Assembly (NCBI GenBank): GCA_021324515.1
Contig: JAJPIY010000025.1
Span: forward strand, 1 to 34,988
From: Planctomycetota bacterium
GTDB taxonomy: Bacteria > Planctomycetota > Planctomycetia > Gemmatales > Gemmataceae
Length of the DNA: 34,988 nucleotides
Reading direction: 5' to 3'
In this document: positions 7,955-15,441 of the stretch, piece by piece
Numbering within the stretch: position 1 is the stretch's first letter
How the letters are laid out: every line of letters starts with the position of its first letter
The notes under the pieces: generated by a model
The model's database searches: none
The model's input: the letters and a program-made list of their open reading frames with translations, nothing else
What the model was told of the DNA's origin: nothing
Made by a program: the position numbers and the translations under genes

Positions 7955-9109
7955 TTAGGGCGCTTCTCGAACACTCGTGACAGTCAGCAGGTCATTGCGG
8001 AGTTCGGGGACATAGGAGAGATGGCCCCACAACTCAACATTGCGGCCTTCAAAACTACTCAGATCGACGCCCGGCCCTGCTTTCACCGAGACGACCGGAT
8101 TTCCCTTTTCATTCAACAGATAATAGCGGCGATTCACTTCATTCTTGAAAGCGTGTTGCAACCGGCCTTTAGCGTAATGTAGCTCTGGCCCCGGCGTGGA
8201 CACGGCCCGCGTGGAGACAAGTTGGCCGTTGGTCACACCTGGAGCGGCCCCGCCAATGGGCTGAATCGCGTTAGCCCCCACGGGATTGGTCGGCAGTACG
8301 AAAGGCGAGACCGTTGTGGAAGGCTGCCGAGCAGGCCCATCAGGATAGTAATACGAGCCGCCGGGAGCATTGGTGCTGCTGTTGGCTTGCTCGATCCAGT
8401 GCGCGCGGCGATAGGCTTCATCGGCGCGTTGCGGGTTGATCGACAGATTGGCGTCGCCGGCCAAGCGATAGAGCCGGACGGCATCATTCAAGCGTCCGGC
8501 GTTGTCCGCTTTCAAGGCGTCGCGCCAGAGGGTATCGGCATCGGGTGCCTGCACCGTCGCCTTGGCGGAGGAGGTCGTCAGGGCGGCGCCTCCGGGTTTA
8601 GCAACGGCTTCCTTGCGGAGATAACGGACTTCGCCTTCGGGCGGCTCGATGGGCAGCCAGGTGCCTTCCTCATCGGTCATGCCGCGGCCGATGACACGCA
8701 CCTGGGCCCCCCGCGGCAACCGGACGCCGATCCGGGTAGGGCGGTCAACTTTCAGGCTGCTGCCGATAAGCACCGGCACATCATGGCCGTCATAGGTCAC
8801 GACATAGTTGGCGTACTTGGAACTGATGTACTGTACGAAGCGACTGTTGATCCAGCTGAACGAGCCAGCCGGTGGACGTATGACCAGCCAACCGCTTTCG
8901 AGTTCGCGCTCCACCTGGACCCGGTCGCCCTGCCGCAGCAAGTTGGTTGGATACAGACCATTCGACGTGCTCGGCCCGCACCATACCTCCGCCTGCGGCA
9001 CCGTCACGATGCGGACATCGGGTACAGGCTCTCCAGCCCACAGGGCCGGCAACGAACCGAAAGTAGAAGCGACGGCTATCCAAAAGGCGAACACGGAAGC
9101 GGAACGCAT
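7955..9109 (-). CDS. Secreted bacterial SH3-domain protein
   Basis: A 384-residue protein. I chose the ATG at 9109 because it begins a clear signal peptide (MRSASVFAFWIAVASTFGSL, cleavage near ALWA-GEP); an upstream in-frame extension to 9199 is polar and unlikely. Residues about 33-95 (VWCGPSTSNGLYPTNLLRQG) and 97-165 (TRIGVRLPRGAQVRVIG) look like two SH3b domains, which in relatives bind cell-wall or surface polymers. About 190-235 contains a short TPR-like stretch (LWRDALKADNAGRLNDAVRL, RADEAYRRAHW). A Pro/Thr/Gly-rich linker follows. The last 70 residues (RYYLLNEKGNPVVSVKAG, VELWGHLSY) look like a small OB-type beta fold. Planctomycetes carry many such proteins; the specific role is unknown. 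Confidence 0.82.
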   Translation of the reverse strand: MRSASVFAFWIAVASTFGSLPALWAGEPVPDVRIVTVPQAEVWCGPSTSNGLYPTNLLRQGDRVQVERELESGWLVIRPPAGSFSWINSRFVQYISSKYANYVVTYDGHDVPVLIGSSLKVDRPTRIGVRLPRGAQVRVIGRGMTDEEGTWLPIEPPEGEVRYLRKEAVAKPGGAALTTSSAKATVQAPDADTLWRDALKADNAGRLNDAVRLYRLAGDANLSINPQRADEAYRRAHWIEQANSSTNAPGGSYYYPDGPARQPSTTVSPFVLPTNPVGANAIQPIGGAAPGVTNGQLVSTRAVSTPGPELHYAKGRLQHAFKNEVNRRYYLLNEKGNPVVSVKAGPGVDLSSFEGRNVELWGHLSYVPELRNDLLTVTSVREAP

Positions 9110-9350
9110 GAGTGTCCTCCCTGGTAGACGCTTGCCCCCGCCTTGCGCAGTCGTCCCCTTCCTCTCTCGGCGTGAACTGTGGCCAAGCATGAAGCGCATC
9201 CGAAAAGGGCGCGCAGCTTACTGTTCCCGGGCGTGGGATTTTGCTCGTTGGATCGCTTATAACGAAGGGAACGGAGAGAGCAAGGCCAATTCCTCGCTTG
9301 TCAGGCACACGGATCCTGCTTAAATTAGCGAAGAGGCGCTCTGGGATTAG

Positions 9351-9425
9351 GCCCCCGTAGCTCAACTGGATAGAGCAGCGGTCTTCGGAACCGCAGGTTT
9401 GCAGGTTCAAATCCTGCCGGGGGTA
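9351..9425 (+). tRNA. tRNA-Arg (anticodon TCG)
   Basis: A 75-base cloverleaf reads directly. Acceptor stem GCCCCCG pairs with CGGGGGT, the D-arm is GCTCAACTGGATAGAGC, and the anticodon stem GCGGT/ACCGC encloses CTTCGGA, giving anticodon TCG (CGA arginine codons). The T-arm is GCAGG-TTCAAAT-CCTGC and the discriminator is A. CCA is not encoded. The permease start is only 28 bases downstream. Confidence 0.96.
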
Positions 9426-9453
9426 TTCTTGCTCCCTGGAGGGGAGCCGCTTC

Positions 9454-10929
9454 ATGGCACATTCTGCGGACGACGCCGTATCGAAACACGCCCCCCTCGG
9501 CCTGTGGGACGTAGTCAGCATCATGCTCGGCATCGTCGTCGGCGCCGGCATTTACGAGACACCGCCGCTTGTATTGCAAAACGTCGCCGGCCCTTGGGAG
9601 GCGCTGGCGGCGTGGGCGCTGGGCGGCGTTATGTCGCTGGTGGGCGCTTTTTGCTTCGCCGAGTTGGCCGCCGCTTATCCGCATTCTGGCGGCGATTATG
9701 TTTACCTGACGCGCGCCTTCGGAGCGTGGTTGGGTTTTCTCTTCGCCTGGTTTCAGCTGGTCATCATTCGCGCCGCCAATATCGCCATGATGGCTTTCGT
9801 CTTCGTTGATTATGCCGCTTCGATCAGCAACGTGCCGTTCGCCTGGCAATGGGTCTGGGCCAGCGCGGCGGTGGTGTTTCTGACTCTGCTTAATCTCCTC
9901 GGCGTCGTCTTCGGCAAACGAACGCAGAACGTGTTGACCTTGGCCAAGGTGATCGGCCTGGCTTGTGTGCTGGTGGTCGGCTTCACGGTGGAGTGGAACA
10001 CCGGGTCGGTGCAGGCGCGGCACGGCGCGGAGCACTTCGGCCGCCCTTCACTGGCCACGGCGATGGTATTGGTGTTGCTTACCTACGGCGGCTGGAACGA
10101 TGCCGCCTTCGTCGCCGCCGAGGTGCGCGGCGGGCCGCGCAACATCGCCCGTGCTCTCGTGGTGGGCACGGCCGCCATCACGCTGCTTTATCTGCTCCTC
10201 AATGCCGCCTTCCTGTGGGGACTGGGGTTCGATCAAGCCCGGCAATCGCACGCCATCGCCGCCGACTTGCTGGAACACCGGCTCGGCCCTTGGGGGGGAC
10301 GGGCCATCGCTTTGCTGGTCATGGTCTCGGCCCTGGGCGCCATCAACGGCATGTTGTTCTCCGGGGCGCGGGTCTATGCCTCGCTGGGCGTCGATCATCC
10401 AGTCTTTGCCTGGCTGGGCCGGGTGCATCAACGAACGCGGACACCGTGGGGCGCGCTGATAGTGCAGTCGGCGATTAGCCTTGCTCTGATCGGCGTGGTC
10501 GGCACACCAGCCGGCCGAGCCTTCGTCAACGACGCGCTGAAGGGGGCTGGCTTGTCCGCAATCCAATGGGAGGGCCACGGTGGCTTTGAGGTGCTCAGCG
10601 TGGTGACGACGCCATTGTTCTGGCTGTTTTTTCTCGGCTCCGGTTTGTCCGTGTTTGTACTACGTCAACGTGATCCACACTTGCCACGGCCCTTTACAGT
10701 ACCGCTGTATCCGGAAGTGCCTCTTCTATTCTGCGGCATGTGTGCATACATGATCTGGGCGGGCATCACCTATGCCCAAGCGATTCACCTGCTCGGTGGA
10801 CTATTTGTTGTGACCGGCGTGCTGACTGCGATTGGTCTGCTACTGTATCGCGTGTCGCAGAAGATGGACATGGACCGGCGAGCGGGGGGTGTAAACCCCC
10901 CGGTTGTTCCTGGCGAGCGGGGGGTGTGA
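9454..10929 (+). CDS. APC-superfamily amino-acid permease with repeat-derived C-terminus
   Basis: A 491-residue polytopic membrane protein with about 12 hydrophobic segments. The N-terminal signature LGLWDVVSIMLGIVVGAGIY (residues about 15-34) is the first broken helix of APC-type amino acid/polyamine transporters, and GGWNDAAFVAAEVRGGPRNI near residue 210 matches helix 6 and its following loop. Substrate cannot be told. The start has TGGAGGGGAG upstream, and the gene lies directly after tRNA-Arg. The native protein seems to end near YRVSQKMD (about residue 473). The last ~18 residues (RRAGGVNPPVVPGERGV) are translated from family A repeats, and the TGA stop (10927-10929) lies inside the second unit. 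Confidence 0.9.
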   Translation: MAHSADDAVSKHAPLGLWDVVSIMLGIVVGAGIYETPPLVLQNVAGPWEALAAWALGGVMSLVGAFCFAELAAAYPHSGGDYVYLTRAFGAWLGFLFAWFQLVIIRAANIAMMAFVFVDYAASISNVPFAWQWVWASAAVVFLTLLNLLGVVFGKRTQNVLTLAKVIGLACVLVVGFTVEWNTGSVQARHGAEHFGRPSLATAMVLVLLTYGGWNDAAFVAAEVRGGPRNIARALVVGTAAITLLYLLLNAAFLWGLGFDQARQSHAIAADLLEHRLGPWGGRAIALLVMVSALGAINGMLFSGARVYASLGVDHPVFAWLGRVHQRTRTPWGALIVQSAISLALIGVVGTPAGRAFVNDALKGAGLSAIQWEGHGGFEVLSVVTTPLFWLFFLGSGLSVFVLRQRDPHLPRPFTVPLYPEVPLLFCGMCAYMIWAGITYAQAIHLLGGLFVVTGVLTAIGLLLYRVSQKMDMDRRAGGVNPPVVPGERGV

Positions 10930-11014
10930 ACCCCCCGGTAGTTCTCTACCGGGGGGTTCACACCCCCCGCTCGCCATGTTCTCTACCGGGGAGTTCACAC
11001 CCCCCGCTCGCCGG
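10875..11014. repeat. Family A palindromic array overlapping a permease 3' end
   Basis: Forward units start at 10877 and 10912; inverted units lie at 10947-10975 and 10984-11012. The outer ends CCGGCGAGCGG and CCGCTCGCCGG are complementary, so the whole array can fold as one cruciform. It sits between convergent genes (permease and DUF1080 protein) and invades the permease reading frame. Confidence 0.95.
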
Positions 11015-11031
11015 CCCCGATAGACCTTCGC

Positions 11032-11676
11032 CTATTTCTCGTTCTTGCTCAACTCCTTGAACTGGATGTCCTTAAACGTCACCTCCATCGACTTGAAACC
11101 GGCGTGTAGCTGCCAGGCAATGATGCCCTCGTCCGGCATCTGAGGAAAGTCGCCATCGACCATCGTTTCACCGTTGACTTTGATGGTGACATGCTTGCCC
11201 ACGCACCGGATAGAGTAATCGTTAAAGTCGCTCGGTTTGACGACTTTTTTGACGAGGTCAGGCGGCGATTGCTTCATCATGCCGCCGAAGCGTTCGCCAT
11301 AGAGGCTGCCCCAGTAGCCGGCACCGATGTCGCACTGCGGCCCGGCCACAATGAATTTCTCCGGGTCTACGATTTTACTGCGGATCTGCACGCCGCTGTT
11401 GCCGATGCCGTCCTTAAGACGCACTTGGAACTTCAGCTCGAAATCGCCATACTTCTTCTTGCTGCACAAGAACGTGTTGTGCTTGGGATCTTCCGGAGTG
11501 TAACCGACGATCGCGCCGTCTTTGACGCTCCAATACTTCGTCAATCCCTCCCAGCCGGACAGATCTTTGCCGTTGAAGAAAGTGAGGCCGGAAGCCGCAT
11601 CGTTGTCGCGTGCGGCCAGCGCCCCGACCGATAAAACTGCCATAGCGAACAAAGCAAGCCAGAGAGTGAAACGCAT
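11032..11676 (-). CDS. Secreted DUF1080 (3-keto-disaccharide hydrolase) protein
   Basis: A 214-residue protein with a signal peptide (MRFTLWLALFAMAVLSVGAL, cut near ALA-ARD). The rest is one DUF1080 domain, recognised by LTFFNGKDLSGWEGL, WSVKDGAIVGY, YGDFELKFQVRL, GNSGVQIRS, FNDYSIRCVGKHVTIKVNG and a C-terminal KDIQFKEL. This lectin-like beta-sandwich is annotated as 3-keto-disaccharide/3-keto-glycoside hydrolase and is greatly expanded in planctomycetes. GGAGGATCCC directly precedes the ATG. The substrate and an active role here are unproven. It diverges from the HisA-like gene 64 bases away. Confidence 0.92.
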   Translation of the reverse strand: MRFTLWLALFAMAVLSVGALAARDNDAASGLTFFNGKDLSGWEGLTKYWSVKDGAIVGYTPEDPKHNTFLCSKKKYGDFELKFQVRLKDGIGNSGVQIRSKIVDPEKFIVAGPQCDIGAGYWGSLYGERFGGMMKQSPPDLVKKVVKPSDFNDYSIRCVGKHVTIKVNGETMVDGDFPQMPDEGIIAWQLHAGFKSMEVTFKDIQFKELSKNEK

Positions 11677-11740
11677 GGGATCCTCCGTTGAGTTGTCTGT
11701 TGCCCGTCGTCAGAGATACAGTGTAAGGAGTTCTTGCTGA

Positions 11741-12547
11741 GTGACAACGGCCATGCGCATCATTGCAGTCCTAGACGTGATGCACGGTGAGGTAGTTCGA
11801 GGGGTGGGCGGCCGCCGCTGTGAGTATCGCCCCATCGTAAGCCGGCTGACCCCGTCGAGCCGACCGCTGGAGGTGGCGAAGGCCCTGGCGGCCCACCTGG
11901 GCTGCCGCGAATTGTACATCGCCGATCTCGATGCCATCGGCAGCGGTGAGCCAGCTTGGCCGCTGTATGCCGCCTTGCGCCGCCAGGGATTTCAGCTGTG
12001 GGTGGATGCCGGCATCCGGCGTCGGACCCGTGCTTATCAGCTGGCAGAGGCCGGCATCGAGAGCATCGTCGCCGGTTTGGAAACGTTGGCGGGGCCGGCA
12101 GAATTGGCAGCAATGGCCCAGGCATTGGGCGAACGTCTGGTGTTCTCGCTGGATCTGTACCAGGGCCAACCACTAGGCGCCTGGCGAGCGGAGGGTGTGA
12201 ACACTCCGGTTGGGCGAGCGGAGGGTGTAAACACTCCGGTTGGGCGAGCGGAGTGTGTGAACACTCTGGTTAGCGCCGAAAACATCGCGGCTCAGGCCGT
12301 GCGCCTCGGTGTTCGCCGTTTGCTGGTTCTCGATCTGGCCCGTGTGGGATGCGCGGGCGGAACGGGTACACGCGAACTGTGTGCCCGTCTGTGCGCGAAG
12401 TATCCACAGGTATCTGTCAGCGCCGGCGGCGGCGTGCGGCACCGCGGCGACCTCTACGAATTGCAGCAATGTGGGGTGCAAGCCGTCTTGGTGGCGTCCG
12501 CGCTCCACGATGGTCGGATAACCCGTGCCGACTTCCAAGGACTATGA
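11741..12547 (+). CDS. HisA-related TIM-barrel protein (COG1411 type, C1/H4MPT-associated) with in-frame repeat insert
   Basis: A 268-residue protein similar to proFAR isomerase (HisA): RIIAVLDVMHGEVVRGVGG at the first strand, ELYIADLDAIG, LWVDAGIR, VFSLDLYQGQ, LLVLDLARVG, VSAGGGVR near the end and VLVASALHDGRI at the last phosphate-binding strand. It is not the histidine enzyme by context. HisA-like proteins of this kind occur with H4MPT-pathway genes in methylotrophs and planctomycetes, and PTPS, CitG-like and ATP-grasp genes follow here on the other strand. The GTG start at 11741 has AAGGAG 10 bases upstream; an ATG at 11753 is possible. Residues 148-177 are three in-frame copies of a repeat (RAEGVNTPVG) in the loop after SLDLYQGQPLGAW, absent from a normal barrel. 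The stop overlaps the convergent PTPS gene by 6 bases. The exact reaction is unknown. Confidence 0.85.
   Translation: MTTAMRIIAVLDVMHGEVVRGVGGRRCEYRPIVSRLTPSSRPLEVAKALAAHLGCRELYIADLDAIGSGEPAWPLYAALRRQGFQLWVDAGIRRRTRAYQLAEAGIESIVAGLETLAGPAELAAMAQALGERLVFSLDLYQGQPLGAWRAEGVNTPVGRAEGVNTPVGRAECVNTLVSAENIAAQAVRLGVRRLLVLDLARVGCAGGTGTRELCARLCAKYPQVSVSAGGGVRHRGDLYELQQCGVQAVLVASALHDGRITRADFQGL
12183..12272 (+). repeat. Three in-frame tandem family A units inside the HisA-like gene
   Basis: Units start at 12183, 12213 and 12243 with an exact 30-bp period (10 codons). They carry GGCGAGCGGAGGGTGTGAAC then ACTCCGGTTG, a diverged family A unit with G and C runs broken by A and T. The frame used (RAEGVNTPVG) avoids the TGA of the other frame. 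In the third unit GAGTGT and ACACTC around GTGA pair perfectly, which looks like compensatory change. Confidence 0.95.
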
Positions 12548-13033
12548 CGGCCGCCATTCGCAAGTGGCCGACTGGCCGACGTTCTCTTCGACTTCGACAC
12601 GCAGCACAGCGGGACGATACTTGTGCTGGCGTTGCAATTCCTCCAGCAGACGCCCGGCGATCCAGCGGGCCAGCAATTCCGCGGTGGTGTTCTCGATGGG
12701 CAGCAGCACGCAATCCTCGCGGGGAAAGACCCATTCGCGGTCCCGATAGCGCACACGCACACTGCGCGGCCCTTCCTCAACGCGGATATGTGGATTGCGC
12801 GTCGCCAGCAACATGCGGTGATCGAGTTCATCGGTGATGGCCTTGGTGCGCTGTTTCAAGGCGATGAAATCGAAGACATAATGGTTCTCATCCAGTTCGC
12901 CTTCGATTTCGACGGCAGCACGATAGTTGTGGCCATGCAACCGCTCGCACTTGTCTCCTTCATAACTGATGAAGTGCCCAGAACAGAAGACCAGATGGTC
13001 CTTGGTGACGCGGACCTTGAAGCGCTCGCTCAT
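12542..13033 (-). CDS. 6-pyruvoyl-tetrahydropterin synthase (PTPS/QueD) family protein
   Basis: A 163-residue protein of the PTPS fold. Zinc ligands are H20 (CSGHFISYEG) and H33/H35 in LHGHNY; C29 in CERLHGHNY is the CxxxHGH catalytic-cysteine position. The conserved pterin-binding region reads LPIENTTAELLA (Glu after Pro-Ile), and LDHRMLL is also typical. The family acts on dihydroneopterin triphosphate in pterin or queuosine routes. Here the neighbours (HisA-like, CitG-like, ATP-grasp) favour a role in methanopterin-type cofactor synthesis; that is inference, and a QueD role remains possible. The ATG at 13033 is the only good start. The gene is the last of the long minus-strand run, 121 bases after the broken pnkp frame, and its 3' end overlaps the HisA-like gene. 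Confidence 0.87.
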   Translation of the reverse strand: MSERFKVRVTKDHLVFCSGHFISYEGDKCERLHGHNYRAAVEIEGELDENHYVFDFIALKQRTKAITDELDHRMLLATRNPHIRVEEGPRSVRVRYRDREWVFPREDCVLLPIENTTAELLARWIAGRLLEELQRQHKYRPAVLRVEVEENVGQSATCEWRPS

Positions 13034-13088
13034 GGCAACTCAGTCTACCACAGCACGCCGACACCGTCCAGCGTGCCCCAGAATGATG

Positions 13089-13200
13089 TATACTGGGCAC
13101 GGTTGAATTGGGCCCAATTCCCCCTACCCCAACCCTCCCCCACAAGGGGAGGATTAAGGTGGGGGGGCAAAAAATGTCAAATCTCCCCGTGCCCAGTATA
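13089..13200. mobile_element. MITE-like element with 14-bp terminal inverted repeats
   Basis: TATACTGGGCACGG at 13089-13102 is the exact reverse complement of 13187-13200. Both ends begin with TA, so the element can be read as 12-bp inverted repeats (TACTGGGCACGG) flanked by a TA duplication, as for IS630/Tc1-type insertions. The interior holds a palindrome (GAATTGGGCCCAATTC) and C-rich/G-rich arms around CACAAG. It has no coding capacity. It covers the 3' end of the pnkp remnant and supplies its last residues and stop codon. Confidence 0.7.
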
Positions 13201-13516
13201 ACACGATGGCAACCGGTAGACAGTGATAGTGCCGGGCGAGAGCGACGAGCGGCTTGCGTGCTTCGGCCTGCACATTGGTGGCGTCAATGACTGTCAGCCG
13301 TCCCAATGCCAACCGCTTGGCCGCAATCAAGTGCAGCACCTCGAACGCTTCTTTCGATACGGCTTGATTATTCTCGTCGTCGCTGACCATTCCCCGGCAT
13401 GCGTCGGAGGAAAGGATTTCTGTTGGGCGAAAGTGCTTGCGTGCAAAAGTACTTTTGCCCGACCCACTGGGACCAATCAGGACGACAAGGGACAGATTGG
13501 GGATAGAGATATTCAT
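13154..13516 (-). pseudogene. pnkp: Truncated polynucleotide kinase-phosphatase-ligase (Pnkp), kinase N-terminus only
   Basis: A 120-residue open frame from the ATG at 13516 encodes the start of bacterial Pnkp, the 5'-kinase domain: LVVLIGPSGSGKSTFARKHF (P-loop), ILSSDACRGMVSDDENNQ, AFEVLHLIAAKRLALGRLTV, DATNVQAEARKPLVALA and LPVAIVL. Full Pnkp is about 850 residues with kinase, phosphatase and ligase domains and repairs RNA breaks together with Hen1. After AIVLY the frame runs into the MITE-like element and stops. DNA beyond the element (13034-13088) does not continue Pnkp in any frame I read, so the phosphatase and ligase parts are deleted, not just interrupted. The P-loop is intact, but the domain is incomplete and activity is unlikely. 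The 225-bp gap up to rlaP2 holds nothing I recognise, except a 12-base match to the family A end at 13643. Confidence 0.82.
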
Positions 13517-13741
13517 GGGCAATCACAATTCTCGATCTTCATCTTGTCCGTGAAAACTCGCCAAGTAAAGCATCCCACCGTCACTACGAGCAACGGTCGG
13601 CTTCCCCAATCTCTAGGGCGCAGTAAAGATTGTTCCAGACATGGGCGAGCGGAGTTGCGTCTTCTCTTCGGGTCGCAGCTAGCCAAGAAACGCTACACCA
13701 TTCCCCAAGGCGCTCGAGAGCAAAACATTATGGCAGACCAT

Positions 13742-14497
13742 TCACGCCCTTGATAATCGTAGCCTGACGAGCAAATCGTGCAGGGCCGCGCCTCCACGCG
13801 GTGCTTCCGGCAACTCGCTTGTATCATGTGCCCGGTGAAGCGTGTCACGCAGTCGGTCGTATTCGCCCCGGTGAAAATGGAGGTCCGCTGAAGTTAGCCG
13901 CTCCTTTTCCGCTCCTGCGAGCTTTCGTTGGATCAAATCATTGAGATACGGCAATTTCACTGTCTCGTTGAGCCGAACCAGGTTCGCTTCAATCATGCCA
14001 GTTTGCATCAGGTGGATGCCCGTCAGCAGTACCCGGTACACGTAAAGGAGCGGTTTGAGCCGCGGCGGCGTCTCTTTTTCGAACAGCTTCCACTGCGTTT
14101 CCGCAAAACCGAGATAGTGATAAGCGTGATGCCGGGTGATGCATTGAGCGGCGATCGTCTTCAATTCGGCATGTTCCGGCGTCGTGTGGACGATCAGCGG
14201 CGAAAACACTTGCTCCAGCACGTAGCCATTTTTCTTGAGCAACAGGGCGAAGAACTTCTTGGCATCGTGCGTCACCAAATCGACTTCGAGGCCATCTCGC
14301 ACGCCCGAGCGCTCGATGGTCTCCGAGCCAGTTCGCAAACCAATCACTTCCTTCAGCGGCAGCAGATGAACACCGCGCAAATCGACATCCGAATCCGATG
14401 ATGGAAATCCATACAGATGCGCGCCACTGATGGTGGCGAAGATCAGTGGATACGGATGCTGCTCAACCTCTTTCTTGAGCAACAGCATCGGGATCAT
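13742..14497 (-). CDS. rlaP: RlaP-type nucleotidyltransferase, second copy (RNA-repair associated)
   Basis: A 251-residue protein of the polymerase-beta-like nucleotidyltransferase superfamily. Its N-terminus carries the core ISGAHLYGFPSSDSDVDLRG: a GS-like helix start followed by D37 and D39, the metal-binding DxD. LEVDLVTHDAKKFF supplies the third strand acidic residue. The helical C-terminal half (HAYHYLGFAETQWKLFEKE, LYVYRVLLTGIHLM) matches the family named RlaP (RNA ligase-associated), known from Hen1/Pnkp and other RNA-repair neighbourhoods. The ATG overlaps the stop of the preceding rlaP copy as ATGA (14494-14497), so translation is probably coupled. Its target nucleotide or RNA is unknown. 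It differs from the first copy in lacking the N-terminal SH3-like region. Confidence 0.85.
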   Translation of the reverse strand: MIPMLLLKKEVEQHPYPLIFATISGAHLYGFPSSDSDVDLRGVHLLPLKEVIGLRTGSETIERSGVRDGLEVDLVTHDAKKFFALLLKKNGYVLEQVFSPLIVHTTPEHAELKTIAAQCITRHHAYHYLGFAETQWKLFEKETPPRLKPLLYVYRVLLTGIHLMQTGMIEANLVRLNETVKLPYLNDLIQRKLAGAEKERLTSADLHFHRGEYDRLRDTLHRAHDTSELPEAPRGGAALHDLLVRLRLSRA

Positions 14498-15441
14498 GGC
14501 AGTTCCTCCGACACGGCTCGCCGACGGGCACGGATGAGGAACGCATTGGCACGTTCATAATCCGGGCGTTCCGGCAACTTTGTGGTCTCGAAGGCGGCAT
14601 GAAATTCTCGATGCAAGCTGAGCCGCCATTTCTCCACGTCCTCCCACGGTACTTGGCCGCGCCGGATCGCCAACAGTCGGTCGCGGTGAGCGTCAACCTG
14701 GACAGGCACAAAACCCGCGCGGAGCGTGCCAATGCCGGAAAGCAACAGGCGAATCAGATGCATGACGTGCTTCCACTTGACCCTGCCATGATTACGAAGG
14801 TCCGCCTGCATCTTGTGGAACTGTGACATAACATAGCCGTTATAGGTCTGATATACCAAGCGCGACAGAAAGATCTCCCTCATGCCCAGAAGCTCTTCGG
14901 CCAGCGACGTCGCCTTCTCGACCAACGGCGTGTAAAGGCACTCCAGCACATTGGGGTTGGCTTTCAACGCCAGAATCAGGAATTTCTGGAGTTCCCAGTA
15001 GGCTTCTTGTGTCTCCTGGTTTTCCAGTTGCTCAGGCACGCCGTAGAGCGACCAGTGCAGATCGGCGGTCGGCAAATAAATCCCGCGCCGGTCTACGTCC
15101 GATTCGGCCTCGGCGAGACCATACGCTTGCGAGCCAATCACACAGCGGTAGATGACCCGCTGGTAGAGGTCCTCTGGGGCGGCGTGGGTACGGTCGCTGA
15201 TTTCTCCCTCCTTAAACTTGGCCAGCATGGTAATTTCGCTGCGCTTGAGTGCCGTCTCCAAGCCGTCGGGGAAACGGACGCGATAAGAGTGCTCGTGATC
15301 GGCCGGCGATTTCACAACCACGCCGACCGTTCCGCGCGGATGAAGGACAAGGCCAGCGGCACCAGGAATATCCACGAGTGTTACGACCTGCGTGCCCACA
15401 GAGAAAATCAGGTTAGGAGGATAATGCACTCGATCCGTCAC
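14494..15441 (-). CDS. rlaP: RlaP-type nucleotidyltransferase, first copy, with SH3-like N-terminus
   Basis: A 315-residue protein. I chose the GTG at 15441: GGGAG lies 8 bases upstream and the product then starts TDRVHYPPNLIFSVG; the longer open frame merely reads through hen1. Residues about 12-65 (GTQVVTLVDIPGAAGLVL, GTVGVVVKS, YRVRFPDG) look like a small SH3/KOW-like barrel. The catalytic core follows at residues 103-117 (GSQAYGLAEAESDVD; D115 and D117 as metal ligands), then WELQKFLILALKANPNVLE and a helical C-terminal part (YNGYVMSQFHKMQADL, KHVMHLIRLLLSGI). This is the RlaP family linked to RNA repair. The start overlaps the hen1 3' end by 29 bases and the stop overlaps the second copy by 4, so the genes form one operon. 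Confidence 0.87.
   Translation of the reverse strand: MTDRVHYPPNLIFSVGTQVVTLVDIPGAAGLVLHPRGTVGVVVKSPADHEHSYRVRFPDGLETALKRSEITMLAKFKEGEISDRTHAAPEDLYQRVIYRCVIGSQAYGLAEAESDVDRRGIYLPTADLHWSLYGVPEQLENQETQEAYWELQKFLILALKANPNVLECLYTPLVEKATSLAEELLGMREIFLSRLVYQTYNGYVMSQFHKMQADLRNHGRVKWKHVMHLIRLLLSGIGTLRAGFVPVQVDAHRDRLLAIRRGQVPWEDVEKWRLSLHREFHAAFETTKLPERPDYERANAFLIRARRRAVSEELP

Noticed and set aside
11741-12547. Histidine biosynthesis hisA
   Set aside because: The sequence is HisA-like but lacks other his neighbours; the pterin, CitG-like and ATP-grasp genes around it favour the C1-associated HisA-like family.
13223-13753. Plus-strand frame of 176 codons over the pnkp remnant
   Set aside because: Antisense to a clear P-loop kinase sequence; its product shows no recognisable features.
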